Assembly (NCBI GenBank): GCA_000149265.1 | Contig: CH002996.1 | Location: 1 to 64,000, forward strand | DNA from: Ciona savignyi | Lineage: Eukaryota > Chordata > Ascidiacea > Phlebobranchia > Cionidae | Length of the DNA stretch: 64,000 bases | Direction: 5' to 3' | In this document: positions 34,001 through 46,700 of the stretch, piece by piece | Layout of the letters: the number at the start of each line of letters is the position of its first letter | Numbering within the stretch: position 1 is the first letter of the stretch | The notes under the pieces: generated by a model | Databases searched by the model: none | Told to the model about the DNA's origin: nothing | Seen by the model: only the letters and a program-made list of their open reading frames with translations | Program-made: the position numbers and the translations under genes

Positions 34001-35339
34001 ACTATGCATTGCTTAAAAAACAAATCACTGTGCATGCTTTATCAACGGAAAATTACTAGAAGGTTTGAACGACATTTTAATAGACTGTAAAATAACGCTA
34101 AATGTTTACTCCCAAAGTTTAAAGTGGGTACAATTTTAACTAGCAGGAATGGAGGTTATGTGACAGCAAAACTACATCCATTAGTGAGAACTTGCAAACA
34201 CAACAAAAACAAAAAGTGGAAATAAATACAATCGTTGATGATTAAACTGTAAAGTCAAACAATTAAAAAGCAGGAATAGTACAAGAAAAGGGGATGTTTT
34301 TATCTGGTGCACAGGGGCATTACCAGTATGGGGAAAATCCGGTTATAAAAGCAGCTGGAGAACAAATCCTTGTCAAAAACTCGGAAGCCAAAATAAAAGA
34401 TCTAACTTTTTTTTATTTGTTTTGGAAATGCCCTTGCTGGAGCTATTAAATTTTTTGTGAGCATTACAGCAAACAAACGCTATCAGTTGCGGTTACTTTT
34501 TTATCGCAACATTAAACCCTTTGTGACCAAATAGTTTATGCAATAAAAGATTGTGAGGGCCATAAACCAACAATGAAAGCGCTACTGGTTAATATCAGCT
34601 GTAACACAAGCGGAATTTTTTTTCAAATAACCACTTAAAATGTAAAGATATCTCTATTGTAGTATTAAATACTGGTAGCGGTGCGCTGGTAACAACATAC
34701 TTTTACACCACTATGCCATGCAAATCATATAATATTGATTGGCTTTACATACGGTAAAATTTGCGTCAACTATGTACGGTATATTATTTGTACAGATAAA
34801 ATGGTCAAAATTGCATCACAACCATTTCATCATCATATTTCAATCACGTATGCAAAACATCAATCTGTCAATCATGCATACATGATGCTATATAACAGCA
34901 TTATTTAACACTGGCTTTGAAGGGTCCTTTAGTAATTTGAGATTTGCTTTTCTGTAATCAGATTTGAAAATTGATTAATATTGACTCTTTTCTGATCATG
35001 ATTGAAGAAATTTGATCCATGAATTTTATAATCGAGATGTCAGAATACCAGCTCTGAAGTAAATATATTCATCAATGTCAAAGTTAATATAACTAAAATT
35101 CGTGACAGATTTAGCACGTACAATACGGTAATGAAAAATGATTCTTATCACCACCCTGGAATAAACATATTGTATATTTTAAAATGGTAAATTAGCTAAT
35201 AACTTACAGATTGGCCTTCACCATTGTACAAGCAACCCACTACACTGTCTAGCAGTGAAATATCCAACTTCTGGCCAAAGTCAAGAAGTTGTTGGCCATG
35301 TTGTTGGGTCACGTTGACAGACATGGCAATCGGAGGCAT
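25044..35339 (-). CDS. XPO1: Exportin-1 (CRM1), nuclear export receptor, 25 coding exons
   Basis: Exons, 5' to 3': 35339-35208, 33727-33626, 33536-33464, 33247-33025, 32768-32654, 32570-32451, 32363-32309, 32252-32176, 31929-31774, 31432-31241, 30814-30676, 30321-30257, 29928-29811, 29413-29258, 28997-28834, 28607-28506, 28377-28240, 27950 into the N gap, 27354-27232, 26999-26877, 26789-26672, 26407-26273, 26073-25917, 25600-25504, 25190-25044. All phases agree; with about 41 bases lost in the gap the protein is about 1071 residues, as in human. It binds RanGTP and leucine-rich export signals to carry cargo out of the nucleus. Near-identical blocks include [34 protein letters not shown], the HEAT-9 loop, [20 protein letters not shown] with the leptomycin-reactive Cys, and [20 protein letters not shown] near the C-terminus. 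The start MPPIAMSV aligns with human MPAIMTML. Confidence 0.97.
25690..25850 (-). repeat. SINE-A, heavily decayed copy in an XPO1 intron
   Basis: TTATCCCAATAAATCC, ATGGTGTAGTGTGTTGTGTA, ACATTTCTTCAGTTAAGTAC and GACACAACCAACTA keep the order of SINE-A blocks on the minus strand. Confidence 0.5.
27595..27676 (+). other. Exon-like stretch on the plus strand beside the assembly gap
   Basis: A strong acceptor (long pyrimidine tract ending TTGTGTCTTCTAG) is followed by an open 82-base stretch ([16 protein letters not shown]...) and a donor CAATCAG/GTAAAG. It runs opposite to XPO1, is richer in G+C than the surrounding introns and ends 26 bases before the N run. It may be sequence from another locus brought in by a misjoin, or a nested exon. 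Confidence 0.3.
27703..27802. other. Assembly gap (100 N)
   Basis: Exactly 100 Ns, the usual size for a gap of unknown length. It removes the end of XPO1 exon 18 (about 14 residues between ETLKL and VAENFVPP) and its donor site. Confidence 0.99.
33728..35207. other. XPO1 intron 1 (within coding part), no feature recognised
   Basis: 1.48 kb of AT-rich intron between the first and second coding exons. No SINE copy or conserved block was recognised by eye. Confidence 0.5.
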
Positions 35340-35869
35340 ACTGAGCTTATGAAGTTGCTGTTGAAATTAAAAAAGTTTACGTACAAACAAATAACCTAAA
35401 TTTATCCTGTTTTAGCAACAGTCTGTAATCACCATTACAGCCCCACATCATATAGAATTAAAGTTGTTCATGAAACCTTGATTTATTATAAAGTATAGTA
35501 TTGGGTTTTGTGATTGCCTAGAGTCATTAAAGTGTTGGAAATGGTTTAATACGCATACCGCCATCCATGTATATTAGCAATCACAAATTAAATCTTAAAA
35601 CATTTGATTTAGCTTTATATTTCAAATACATGTAATATACAACGTTAATTAGATTTAATCACAGTAAAAAAAGTACCTGAACCATAACGTTAATTAATTT
35701 AACTACTGTAGGCATGAACTTGGCATTGTGTTGTGCTAAGTACCATGTATACAATTAGTTTAGTTCATGTTTTGCTTAATTGTTTTAAGCTTCTTTGTTC
35801 TACATCAGGCTCAAAATCAAGTCCCACCCAGTTCAGTTCAGATCAAACCAGATATTTCAGGATGGTTGC

Positions 35870-36060
35870 AACCGGTTTTGTGGTTCGGGTCTGTTTACAA
35901 CGGTCTATAGTTCGCTTTACTATGCGCGCGCGCATACACACTCCCGCCGCACGTGCGCATGCTGTGGGAAAATTCATTGAAAATTTCCATGACGTCACAC
36001 GCGTTCGCTTGTAAACAGAAGCGCAGAAACGCATAGCTGCGACGGCGGGACGACCTAATT
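35870..36060. promoter_or_regulatory. CpG-rich island with CRE and E-box, inside the XPO1 5' intron
   Basis: An island of CpG in AT-rich surroundings: GCGCGCGCGC near 35925, a CACGTG E-box at 35950-35955 and a full palindromic CRE, TGACGTCA, at 35990-35997. It lies about 600 bases upstream of the XPO1 start codon and could be a promoter or enhancer of XPO1. Activity is inferred from composition only. Confidence 0.4.
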
Positions 36061-36451
36061 TTTAAACTGAGACAAGCCAATAACAACCAACACAACACAC
36101 AAAGACGCACATCAGCAAAGCATTAAGAAAACTAAACCAACGGATATTTAATATGCCCGAAAAGTAAAAGAACAATGTTGACAACATAATAACTAAATAA
36201 CATTAGCCTAAGCACATGTACTTTACGTCTTAATACACTTAAATAAAAAACTAAAACACACAAAATCTTACATATTACGTATCCTCTAATTTGTTTCTTC
36301 TTAAAGTCTCACTAAACGGAATTCTTCCGAACTTCCCTATTGCAATATTCAAATTTCCCGCCAATAGCTCACCTTCCAACAGCTCTATTGTTTTAAAATA
36401 TCGTTTTATTTTTCACAGATTAGGCAACAAAAACAAAATCTAATCTTACTA

Positions 36452-36500
36452 ATTTCGGCAGTTGTAAATATCTTCGCGATTTCGAATGGTGATTTTGCCA
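36452..36500 (-). promoter_or_regulatory. XPO1: Candidate XPO1 5' UTR exon with a short upstream frame
   Basis: The first coding exon of XPO1 begins at an acceptor (TTTCAACAG, exon start 35357), so a non-coding exon must lie upstream. On the minus strand a donor AAATTA/GTAAGAT at 36452 ends an exon-like stretch with an ATG at about 36500. If spliced to 35357, that ATG opens a frame of about 20 codons that stops before the XPO1 ATG, that is, an upstream ORF. TTTCCCGCCAAT at 36354-36365 resembles overlapping E2F and CCAAT sites. Confidence 0.4.
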
Positions 36501-36963
36501 TGTTCGTAGAGGTTGATAAAGATGAAAAACGCTGAGTTACTCCAGACCGGTTAAAACTGGTTTGCACCTCTCACCCGCTTCTGGCTTCGCGACGTTTCGG
36601 AAATCTTCGCAATCTCTCGCTGAAATAACAATGACATATCACCAGGGGCAGCATTTAAATTTAAACTTACTCCCATTCGCGTTGTACAATGTTGCCAAAA
36701 AATCAATAGGGTGAGTTTATATTTATTAATAAATCATAGGTTGGTGTGGGGAAGCAATATGATTTGTTACGATTTGTTCTGGAGCCTACCACCTTGGGAA
36801 GCATTTTCGACAAGCTACAAAGAGGTTATTGCTTTTTGTTGCATACTTGTTTTTGTAAAATAAAACATAACTAATATATGTGTCATTTTAACGACTTTTT
36901 GAAGTAAAATTTGTCATTTTTTGACGTGTTTGAAAACTATTAAAAAAAACAGATTCACATTTG
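36501..36963. other. Upstream flank of XPO1, no gene
   Basis: Probable XPO1 promoter side. Moderately GC-rich up to about 36640, then AT-rich. No exon recognised. Confidence 0.35.
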
Positions 36964-37203
36964 AAGGGCTAACACACGGTCAATCGTCAGATCACCTCCC
37001 GCCAACCGTCGCGTTACTGGAGCTATTGCAGTTTATTGTGTATTATTCAGACTTACCTTTAATTTGGTAGAACCAATCATTTTACTAAGTTAAGGCCGTG
37101 CCCGATAAGTGCCTGCCCAAGAATACAGCCAACTAGCTAGAGTTTCGAGTCTACCTACCTTTTGTTAAAAGGCGACGCACTAATCCAACTAAGCTAACCG
37201 GTA
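36964..37203 (-). repeat. SINE-A, diverged copy
   Basis: Blocks ACACACGGTCAATCGTCAGA, GGAGCTATTGCAG, TTTAATTTGGTAGAACC, CAACTAGCTAG and a decayed head at the right end; the 3' tail is lost. Confidence 0.8.
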
Positions 37204-37244
37204 GTGGCGCTTTTAGCGCCTTCGTCGCTTAATCTTGGCATACC

Positions 37245-37372
37245 GTTTTCGCCGGTACGGTTGTGTGGCCGAATGGTTAACGCGACCGATACATATACCG
37301 ACTCTTATACAAAAAAACGGTCCTAGTAACGAGCCCATCATGGGTTCGAAAGAGTTTAAAAAAAAAATACCG
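37245..37372 (+). repeat. SINE-B, full-length copy
   Basis: GTACGGTTGTGTGGCCGAAT, GGTTAACGCGACCGATACAT, ACGAGCCCATCATGGGTTCG and an A-rich tail. Plus strand. Confidence 0.85.
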
Positions 37373-37469
37373 TTTTCGCCATCATGCGATTTATCTTTTT
37401 TAAAAAGTATTTCCGGTGGGTGACGACTCGAGCTATAAAACAAAGCAAAATAGAAGGGAAACTGTATGA

Positions 37470-37562
37470 AGTGGGGTCGTGTGGCAAAAGGGTTAACGCA
37501 ACCGATACATATACCGTTTCTATACAAAAACGGCCTTAGCGAGTCCATCATTCGAACCTTAC
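37470..37562 (+). repeat. SINE-B, second tandem copy
   Basis: GGGGTCGTGTGGCAAAAGGG, TTAACGCAACCGATACATAT and a TCGAACC B-box, without a poly-A tail; a (AT)n run follows. About 100 bp after the previous copy in the same orientation. Confidence 0.8.
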
Positions 37563-37571
37563 CCATTATAC

Positions 37572-37597
37572 ATATATATATATATATATATATATAT
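37572..37597. repeat. (AT)n microsatellite
   Basis: About 13 AT units directly after a SINE-B copy. Confidence 0.9.
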
Positions 37598-37799
37598 GTA
37601 TTTATTTAAAACTTAATTTTACTGCTATATCACAATGCTTTGATAACGCGGCTTGATCCATAAATTTATGTTCTACAGTTTTTTTTAATATTCTTTGTAA
37701 AATTTTTGAACCCTAATTCAAACGGTTAATTGCCACTTAAGGGTAGAAAGTACTGTAAATGTAATTTTTGACCTCGTGATATAAAAGAAAGCGCTGTTG

Positions 37800-37870
37800 T
37801 ACGGTTGTGTGGCATACAGCGCTTCATATAGAAATGGTCTTCAAATCATTAAGGGTCTTTCAAAACATGA
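37800..37870 (+). repeat. SINE-B, decayed copy
   Basis: ACGGTTGTGTGGC ... ATATAGAAATGGTCTTCAAA follows the SINE-B head order; the middle and B-box have decayed. Confidence 0.4.
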
Positions 37871-37984
37871 AAAGGGGTCAAGTCCGTTATACCCATCTTT
37901 ATCTTACCTTTTTTTAACGTTCTTGTACTGTTAAAATATTCGTTGAGGAAATAAAGTTACAGTAAAGACGCTGAATTTCAGGTA

Positions 37985-38090
37985 TATTACAACGAAACCA
38001 TAATGGGTCCATTGCTAAGACCGTTTATTGTATGTAAGTCGGTATATGTATCCGCCGCGTTGACTATTCGGCAACACGACCGTACGTAAC
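37985..38090 (-). repeat. SINE-B, diverged copy
   Basis: CATAATGGGTCCATTGCTAA, ACCGTTTATTGTATGTAAGT, CGGTATATGTATC and CGGCAACACGACCGTACG match the minus-strand SINE-B. Confidence 0.75.
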
Positions 38091-39751
38091 CTTTTAAGAG
38101 CCTTCTTCGCTTTGTCAGACTTATCGTTTACGCCATCATGCTAGTTATGTGTTTTCTAAGTGTTTTAAATGCGTGAAGGCTAGAGCGAAAAAGCAAAGCA
38201 GAGTTGACAGAAGAGTCATTTTTATCTACGTAAACGTTAAAACGCAGTGAAAGTGATGACATGGACTTCCGCTAATCTTCAGATTCTTCTTCTCGGGTCA
38301 CGGGAGATATTGTAATGTGCTGTGTAATTGACTGAAGTAATGTAGAATATAGGATATAAGTCCTTTAAATACCATGTTCAAGTCGGGGTTATTCGTAGTA
38401 TTGAGAATAAAACCTTGTGAGATGACTTCATGGGCAATTTTATACTCAATCTGCGATCGAACGACAGCTTCCATTTACGTCTGGCGTTGCTATGGTTGGT
38501 AGGTGCAATAGATATTATTTCTGGCAATTTATGTAAAGTGTATTAAGATATGATTACCTATGTTTAAACTTTAAACTACACAGTGCGTAATAACATGGAC
38601 GAACGCCAAAGAGCCCTGTTTCTAAAGTGTGTTACGGAAGTTTGCAGAGCTATTGCAGGGTGTTGCATACGACGGATACCGTGCATAAGCAATTTTAGTT
38701 TTAAGGTTTTCGGCGATGGCTTGTTACATTAGCTACATAGTCTAAAACGTGCACCAAAATTTACAAAAAAATGAACTGATATAAACACGCCGTATCGGAA
38801 AGTCGGTAATGTAATTGAATATTGGTAAGTTGTATTTAAACCAGCAATAATTGCGTCGTGCCGTGATGATAGCAGAAAGAAACGTGCCGCTATAATTACC
38901 CAAATAAAAAGAGAACATGCTCCTAATATTTAGATCCAGCTGAAATTTTTTCATTTTGATTAATATTCGTTTATTTTACGTCTGTATTTATCCGACTTGC
39001 AGGTGATGTATGTCAAACGTACAAGTAGTTGTTTTGTATGTCAGACGTGCAGATGGCGCATGCTATTTTCTTAACAATACGCAAATGCTAAAAAATCGTT
39101 CAATAAGTCTTTTACTTTAGAGGATGTCCTTTTTATAAACAACAGTCGATGTGTGTTAATCAGCGTACTGCTGCAGTCTATATAAAAATGAGGGTTAATA
39201 AGCTGACCTACTTTATATATGTTAAAGTTAAACCGTCAATTTTACAGTAGGTAGTCCCAAATTTGTATTTTTTAGAATTCTTTGGAAGTGGATAAAGAAT
39301 TCATAAATACTTATATTCTTTGTGAATAACTCAATGAATGATTGTATAGATTAGTTAATAAAGTTCTCAATAGCAACCAGGTTTTGCAAGCAATCAAATC
39401 ATGTACAACTTGTGCTCAAAATATTTGTTGCCATAGAAACATTTTTTTTGTTGTTAGTATATTGCAGCAATATATTCAAGTAAAATCTCTGCATTTTTTT
39501 ATAAATGCTGTGTTGCTAATAAATGAACCCTCTATGGGATGTCGTACCACTCAACCTTCGCAGCAGTGCAAGTCTCACATATTTTTATTGAAAATTAATG
39601 AATGCATTGTTTGTTTGTAATGAATGTGTTTATCTCTGGCAGTATGTAAAAAAATGTATGTCAAAGAAGAGGGGTTTTGCAATATAAAAATAACTTTTTA
39701 ACCCATTGACTCTCCAGAATTAATTAGACCAAACTTTGACTTTGATGTCCG
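38091..39751. other. Intergenic between XPO1 and gephyrin, no gene seen
   Basis: AT-rich. A faint SINE-A relic lies around 38250-38345 (CTTCAGATTCTTC, ATATTGTAATGTGCTGTGTA) and another near 38645 (GAGCTATTGCAGGGTGTTGC). No exon structure recognised. Confidence 0.4.
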
Positions 39752-40038
39752 ACCGTTAGTCTGGTGGTTTATTGTGACACCTTGCAACTAAAAGGTTGCA
39801 GGTTCGAAACTGGTCGCTAGCTAGTCTGGTTGTGTCCTTGGGCAAGGCACTTAACAGAGATTGTCTGCAACCAGCAGATTATTGGGTTCTACCAAATTGA
39901 AGAAACATGTCTATCATACACAACAAACTGCAATAGCTCTGGTAACCTGACAGTGGGCGCAAGGTGATCTGACGATTGCCCGTGTGTTAACTCCCTTGGT
40001 TTTCCCATTAACAGAGATAAACATGAATATCCTATCCT
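39752..40038 (+). repeat. SINE-A, near full-length copy
   Basis: B-box GGTTGCAGGTTCGAAACTGG, CTTGGGCAAGGCACTTAACA, TTCTACCAAATTGAAGAAAC, GGTGATCTGACGATTGCCCG and ATGAATATCCTATCC. Plus strand, about 750 bp upstream of gephyrin. Confidence 0.88.
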
Positions 40039-40794
40039 TTCTGTATTATAAATATAGCACCATTGTTGTGTCATAATTTTGTTAAACTTAATATAGAAAA
40101 AAAGTAATAACTATAGTTTTTAGATAAACCAGACTTTGCTACAGTTTTTATTTGACCAGGTAATCTACTTGGGTCAAGGAATGTCTGTTTATCTTCTTGC
40201 CCCAGGCCCAATATATCGTAAACTAGCTAGCAGCTGACCTTAAATGTGTAATCTTTTATGATCTATTGTATAAAAACACAAATCAACTTAAAAAGTTACC
40301 AGTACTTCTTCTCGTACTTTTGTATTAAAATCATTTATGACTTGATGAGTTTTGTACAACATAGGATTGTAAGTTTTTCGAATTGGTAGAATCAATAATT
40401 AAGTTTTAATTATTTTTTAATTGATTGCAATTTAAAAAATCCTATTAATAACTAAAATGTTATTTAATTAACTTTGTTGGTATTCAATTATTTATGTCTT
40501 CTTGAAAAGAAAAAAATTGCATTGTTAAACAAGTTATCGGCTTTATGGTGCTTTTTTACTTTTTGGATGTTGACTTATTTATCCGTAACGGGCGGCGGTC
40601 AACATTTCTCTGAAATTAAATAGCCAGAAGGCAAGTAATGCTCAATTGCTCTGATAATTTGCCTTAACTGCGTACGCCTTAACTTTAAAATCATGTTTTT
40701 TTAGACAGCAGAAGTTTAGTAGGCACTTGGCGGAACTTTCATTAATCTAATAAATAAAATCCAGATCGATTTTTTAAAAATAATCACAAAAAAG

Positions 40795-43700
40795 ATGTCC
40801 GCTGGAACATATTGGGTTAAAAGTGCGAAACTGGACAGAGGTGTTCTTGGTACCAGTCTTGCGAAGGCTCTTGCAATAAATCAAAAGGATCCGGTTATTT
40901 TTGTTGGTGTTCTGACTGGTAAGTCAATTGCTATAAATTCCCTTAATATTACATAAAAAGATGATCATTAAGGATTAAATATTTATAAATACGCGATCTC
41001 TTTAGTATTTGTTTAAAATATATACAATTAGTACATTTAAAATATACGATTTTTAAGATTTGGATTTTTTACTGATATAGAAGAAAAAAGGCAATGTTAA
41101 TGTAATTTATTTTCAGTTGGAGATCAGTTTCACAATGCACAGCAAAGAGATACCACTGGTCCAAAGATCCAATCAGTGTTGTCCAAGTTGGAAGGGTGAG
41201 TTACCACGAGCACAAGCAAGCACTAATTTGTTATGATTCTAAGATCAGGATTTAAGTTAGATAAAAATTTTTCATGTAAAATTTTGTTTTGTTTCATCTA
41301 CAATTTTGTTTCTGCTTCCAAAGACTGAATCTACGAATACACGCAGTTAATGTAATTTTTTAAACATAATTCATTCTCCACTTCTAACCCACCTTTATGA
41401 TATCACTAATAAATTTACACACTAATTCCAGTGTCCATTTTAAAACGTTCGATATTGATTTAAAAATGATTTTTGGGGGAATTTTCAATTTAATGTCTGA
41501 TCTTGATGCAAAAGTTGTAAGCTGGTAGCTTTTTTGTCTAGATGTGTGGCCCGGCCCGTTGGTGTAACGGTTAAGTGCCTTTCAATTGAATGGTTGCAGG
41601 TGCGAAACTGGTCGCTAGCTAGTAGTCGGCTGTGTCCTTGGGCAAGGCACTTTACGGACATTGCCTGAACTCAGCGGATTAATAGGTTCTACCAAATTGA
41701 AGGAACGTGTCTATCATATACAACACACTGCAATAGCTCCGGTAACCCGACGGTGGGCGGAGGTGATCTGACAATTGCCTGTGTGATAACCCCCTTGGTT
41801 TTCCCATTCACGGGGATAAAGATGAATTTCCCTATCCGGTAAATGTTGCGGTACGCTGTGCTCTTGCTGGTTGGTTTCTTTTTATTACTCAATGTCAGAA
41901 CGATCTAAAATCTACTATAGGAGTCCCTCACAAGCCATTTTTAGACCATGCAATATATCGGTTAATCATTTTTGTATTATTTTTTAGATGCAGAGCTATT
42001 ACAAGAACGGAAAAAATAGTTCCAGATGATATTAATGAAATAAAGGTATGACAGCGATAAATGTTTTTTTGCAATTCTACAGCCTTCCTATTTAAGTTTA
42101 GTTGAATTGTAGTATGGATAAAGAATATAAAGACGGAATAGCACGGAAAATCTAGATGTTAGTTTTTGTATTATGGACCTTAGTTGGACACCTCAAAGAA
42201 GCATTATGCTCAAACAGAGAGATGATATTGGCCGTTTAAAAACATGCAGTGACATATAATGGCTGCATTTTGTCTTTAAATTGTGCAAACTTACAGGCTA
42301 CCCTATGCTCTTGGACTGATGTGTTGGGAGTTGATCTCATTATATCAGTTGGTGGTACTTCTTTTCAACCAAGAGCCGTGATGCCTGAAGCCACTCGTGC
42401 CGTTATTGAGAAGGAAGCCACAGTGCTACAAACTGCCATACATCTTCAATGCCTAAAAGAAAACCCAATATCCTTGCTTTACAGGTTAATGGTATATTAT
42501 GTTACTGCCTTTATTAATATATATTTTAAGCAATACTAATTTGATGTCTGCTTTATTTTATACTTTGTTAATGATCCAGTATAACATTGTAACCTTGTGT
42601 TAAACTACATGCATCATGCATGCATCCATGTTTAAAAGTCATATTAATCAAGTTTGTTTGTTATTAAGGTGTTATTAACATAGCAAATTTTATTAAAAAA
42701 AAATCTGGCCCAGCGTTATACTGTGTTATCACAGGGGTGTAGCTGGGATAAGAAAAAAGACTCTGATTATCAACCTTCCCGAAAATGTTCAGTCTGCTGC
42801 GGTAAGTTTTGAATGATCAAGCAAATATTAATAATTATGATAAAAATAGCACCAGTCGCTGTGGGCTCATCATTTTGGAATAAAATATTTATCCCGGTAA
42901 ATGGATGGATAAAGGGCGTTATAAAAAATTGACTAGAAATATCACAGATTGTTGCAGTTTATGGGGATATTGTTATGGCTATTTAATCCATTGATGTTCC
43001 AGTAATGCCAATGTGCCGCAATGTGCATACTGGAAAAGACAGCAGTGATAGACTGTCACTTTAAACCCCATAAAAAAGTAATATAATAAATGATATTAAA
43101 TGACACGAAAAAAACGTTCGTAAATGTTCAAAAAAAGCTGCATAATAAAAGTGTTTTTTTTAAAAAGAACCAAAAGACTTTGCTACTTGACATGTTTTTT
43201 ATCCTATGTGCCCTGCCCAACTAGCTACAAGTCAATTTCACTCCCATAACATTTCAGCTGGCGGTTCGATGCGGTTACTCTAACCATTCAACATCCGTCT
43301 GTATTAAATCATTTTAATTAAAAAGACTATTTTATTGCCATGGTGAAAAGATGAACTTGTTTTTTACCTCCCTATGATAACATTTTCCACTGACATGAGA
43401 TTCTTCTTAATTTCCGCATGCGCACAAGCTAAATACCAATAGCAAAGAAAAATTAAAAAACACAAAAACCTTAAAAAAGACACATGCCGGTACAACAAAT
43501 TAATAATAACATTTTATTAAAATTGCTAAATAAGTAAATTAGTCATGGGCAGCATAATTTATACAATGTAGTATACGCCCTTTTTAATTTGTGACCTTAG
43601 TTTGCTAAAGCTGTTTTGTGTGTGTGTGTGTGTTTATTTAAAAAAAATTCTGACCGCTTTTGATATTTATCAATTACCTGCAAGAGCAAAGTGTTGTGTT

Positions 43701-46700
43701 ACACCTTTTATACCTAATTCTGATGTTCTGTATTTTTCAGGCCTGTTTGGAAAAAATAAGCCTAATATTACCAATAGCTATTGGGCAAATGAAAGGCGAG
43801 AAGACCACCGATAAAGTAATCGAGAATTTACTTAGTAAGCAAAAACAATTTCCTGATAAAACAAAGGATTTCAACTTGCCATTCACTCCACAGTCTGTAC
43901 AATATGGAAGACAGGTGTGTACTACGTAGCATAGCTTGGAATGCGCACATAGGAACATTTGAGATTATGTATTCGTTTTTTAGATCCAGACTCCAGAAAA
44001 TCTTCCAGTGATCAGAGAAAATCGCTTGGACTCCGGGTCTGTGGTGTTGCCAAGTTTGGATCTCAATCAATCCGATTTCGGCGGCAGTCATTCTACCCCA
44101 ATCACAGTTGATAGCCACCAAATCTCCGTCAATGCTCACTCACAAATCGACACTCACAATATCGCGATTGACACACATCAAATTTCGGTTGCAGACCATC
44201 ATACCCCGATTGTAGACCATCATACCCCGATTGTAGACCATCATACCCCGATTGTAGACCATCATACCGCAATTACAGAGCATCATACTGCTGTGGATGA
44301 GCACCACGCACTAGATAGCCAAAATGACCATGACGTGCACACCAATGGCAACCGTCAAGGTGGTCTTCTGAACGAAAGTGACCTCAACTCTATTGATTTT
44401 GAACAGGTGCCATCTTCGGTAAGTATAAACTTATTGGAAAAATAACAATAAAAAAATTGACGTTTCTTATAATTATGTTTATTTACAGACCAAATTTCTT
44501 GGGGATTTCAATACATATAGAGACACATTTTCCGACAGCGGTGTGTCAGGTTTGCTTTCTTGTTTACACTTTCTTTTAAAAGTTAAATTTGTATTTGACA
44601 TTTTTAGCAAATACGTTTTCCCAAAACATTTAAACACACTGCTTTGCTAAATATCATGTCATAGCATTTTATTTTGGATTAATAAAAAGGGAAATACCAA
44701 CTTGCTTCATGCAGTTTTTTTAATTAATCATTTTTTTTTCACAGAGGCAATTACAGTTAATAAAAAACTAAAAAGTAATAAAGCTGCCATTGTGATATAT
44801 TTAGTCTGCCGCAGTGCACTAAATATTGACATCTGGTAAATTTTGTAAAAACACGAAACCACTTAATTAAATACCGCTGCCAATTAAATTTGACATTTCA
44901 TTGTTAAAGACATCGGCTCTCTGGGTGCACCCAAGTTAGCACGAAGAAACCGTATCTACCCCTACCCTCCTGTGAGCTTGGAAAAAGCTTTTGGACTGGT
45001 GGTATCTAACACAGATTCCACGCCTGTTACTGTGGTCCAATTAAAAGGTTAGCTTGCCATTTGCACTTATTCACAGGATTTCACCTGATCTTTTTATCTG
45101 TGTTTAATTCTAGATTGACTTTTATTTTTAGGCTCTATTTATAAATGACTTATACTTTTATTTTTTAATTAATAACTTTGTACCATTTTAAAGTGAACTT
45201 TCTAATCTACAAAATATGACACTAAAATGTACTTGTTTTGATAATTCGGCTTTTACCATTTCTAATTTGGGATTTCTTTTACAACTTGCAATAAATAAAT
45301 TTGTGGATAATAGTTTTAACCTTTTTGTATATCTTTTTGCCCACACATTTAACTGAAATTTAAAATAGAAACTTTTTGTTACTCATTTACCTTGCTCTAT
45401 TGCGCCATAAAAACAACATAAATTTAACACTAAACTGAAGGTTAAACGATTTTAAGCTCCTAAACCAGATGTCTTTGATTCACGGTATATTTTTTTTAAG
45501 TTTACAAGTCTATTTACTGGCTCCTTTTGTACAGATAGTCCCAACTACACTCTAGCAGAGGATGTGCTGGCAAACGAATCTGTGCCACCACTGCCAACTT
45601 CTATTTTGGACGGATATGCTGTAATAGGTAACTTTTAAATTTTATATTTTTGCAAAACACAAATGGCAAAAATTAAAGTTTGTATGTTGCTGTGTGCATG
45701 TTCTGGTAAGCAAGAATTTGAAAAATCGCAGCGTTTTGATTTACTTCATATTAAACATCGCTTTAATCGCGAGAGACTATTTTTATGTTAACATACCCTG
45801 TTCTCATCAGCTGCCGACACCCCCGGTAATTTGGAGGTTATAAACTCGAAGAGTTCCGACGTTTTGCTGCAGTACGTGACTCCTGGTCGGTGTGTGAGAG
45901 TGAGCACTGGCTCTCTGCTGCCCTCCGGTGCTGATTCCGTCGTCAAAGTGGAAGACACAACGATTCTTCGCGAAGCAGCGGACGTGAGTTCTTCTTTAAA
46001 TCTTGTGTCATTGATGTTTTCTGGCATTCCCACGAATCATACGAAAATATGTGACAAAAATGTTTTTTTGACTAAGTTTTAATTAAAATACGATCTTCAT
46101 ATTAATATGTTCTATGTTGCTGTGAAGAAATAAATGTGTTTACTAACCGAATATTATTCATTATAAGTAACGCATATATCGTAAACACCACAGTAGAATA
46201 TACCCCCAATAAACCGATTGTCATTTTTCATTTAATAAAACTTACCAAGCCAAGCCCATTTCATCATTTTTATTCTAAAGTAAAAAGTAATAAGTAATAC
46301 AATTTGTTATTTAGTTTATAATGACAACAATTATAATTAAAAGTTTTAACAAACATAGATGCATTATCATTTTTCAAATCGAATTATGACAGAAAATGTT
46401 GTTTGCATTCAGGTATATCTTTAGAGCGGTTTGAAATTCTAGGTATAAAATTATAGTTCCTAGATTAACTCTACAATCCATACCCTAGAATCATAGAAAG
46501 ATTCTAGCAAGGAAATCCCTAGCAGTGTCCACACATACATAAGCTTGGACAGGTGTTTTTGATTGTTCGCATCTGCCAGCTTTTTAAAAAAACACCTGTC
46601 CGCCAACAAGCAAGTGTTTGTGAGTTCATTTGTTATGAATATTGTTATCAAGGGCGTCGCCGATTTGCGAACTCTTATTTCTTAACTCTCGTTCCAGGGA

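Noticed and set aside
44194-44277. CRISPR-like array
   Set aside because: The repeats are adjacent coding units with no spacers, inside a eukaryotic exon.
44008-44445. 145-codon frame as a separate His-rich gene
   Set aside because: It is exon 7 of gephyrin read from an internal ATG through the donor site; phases with exons 6 and 8 fit exactly.
44753-44800. Extra gephyrin exon after a TTTTTTTTCACAG acceptor
   Set aside because: The open stretch is very short, lysine-rich and its phase would break the join between exons 8 and 9, which already agree.
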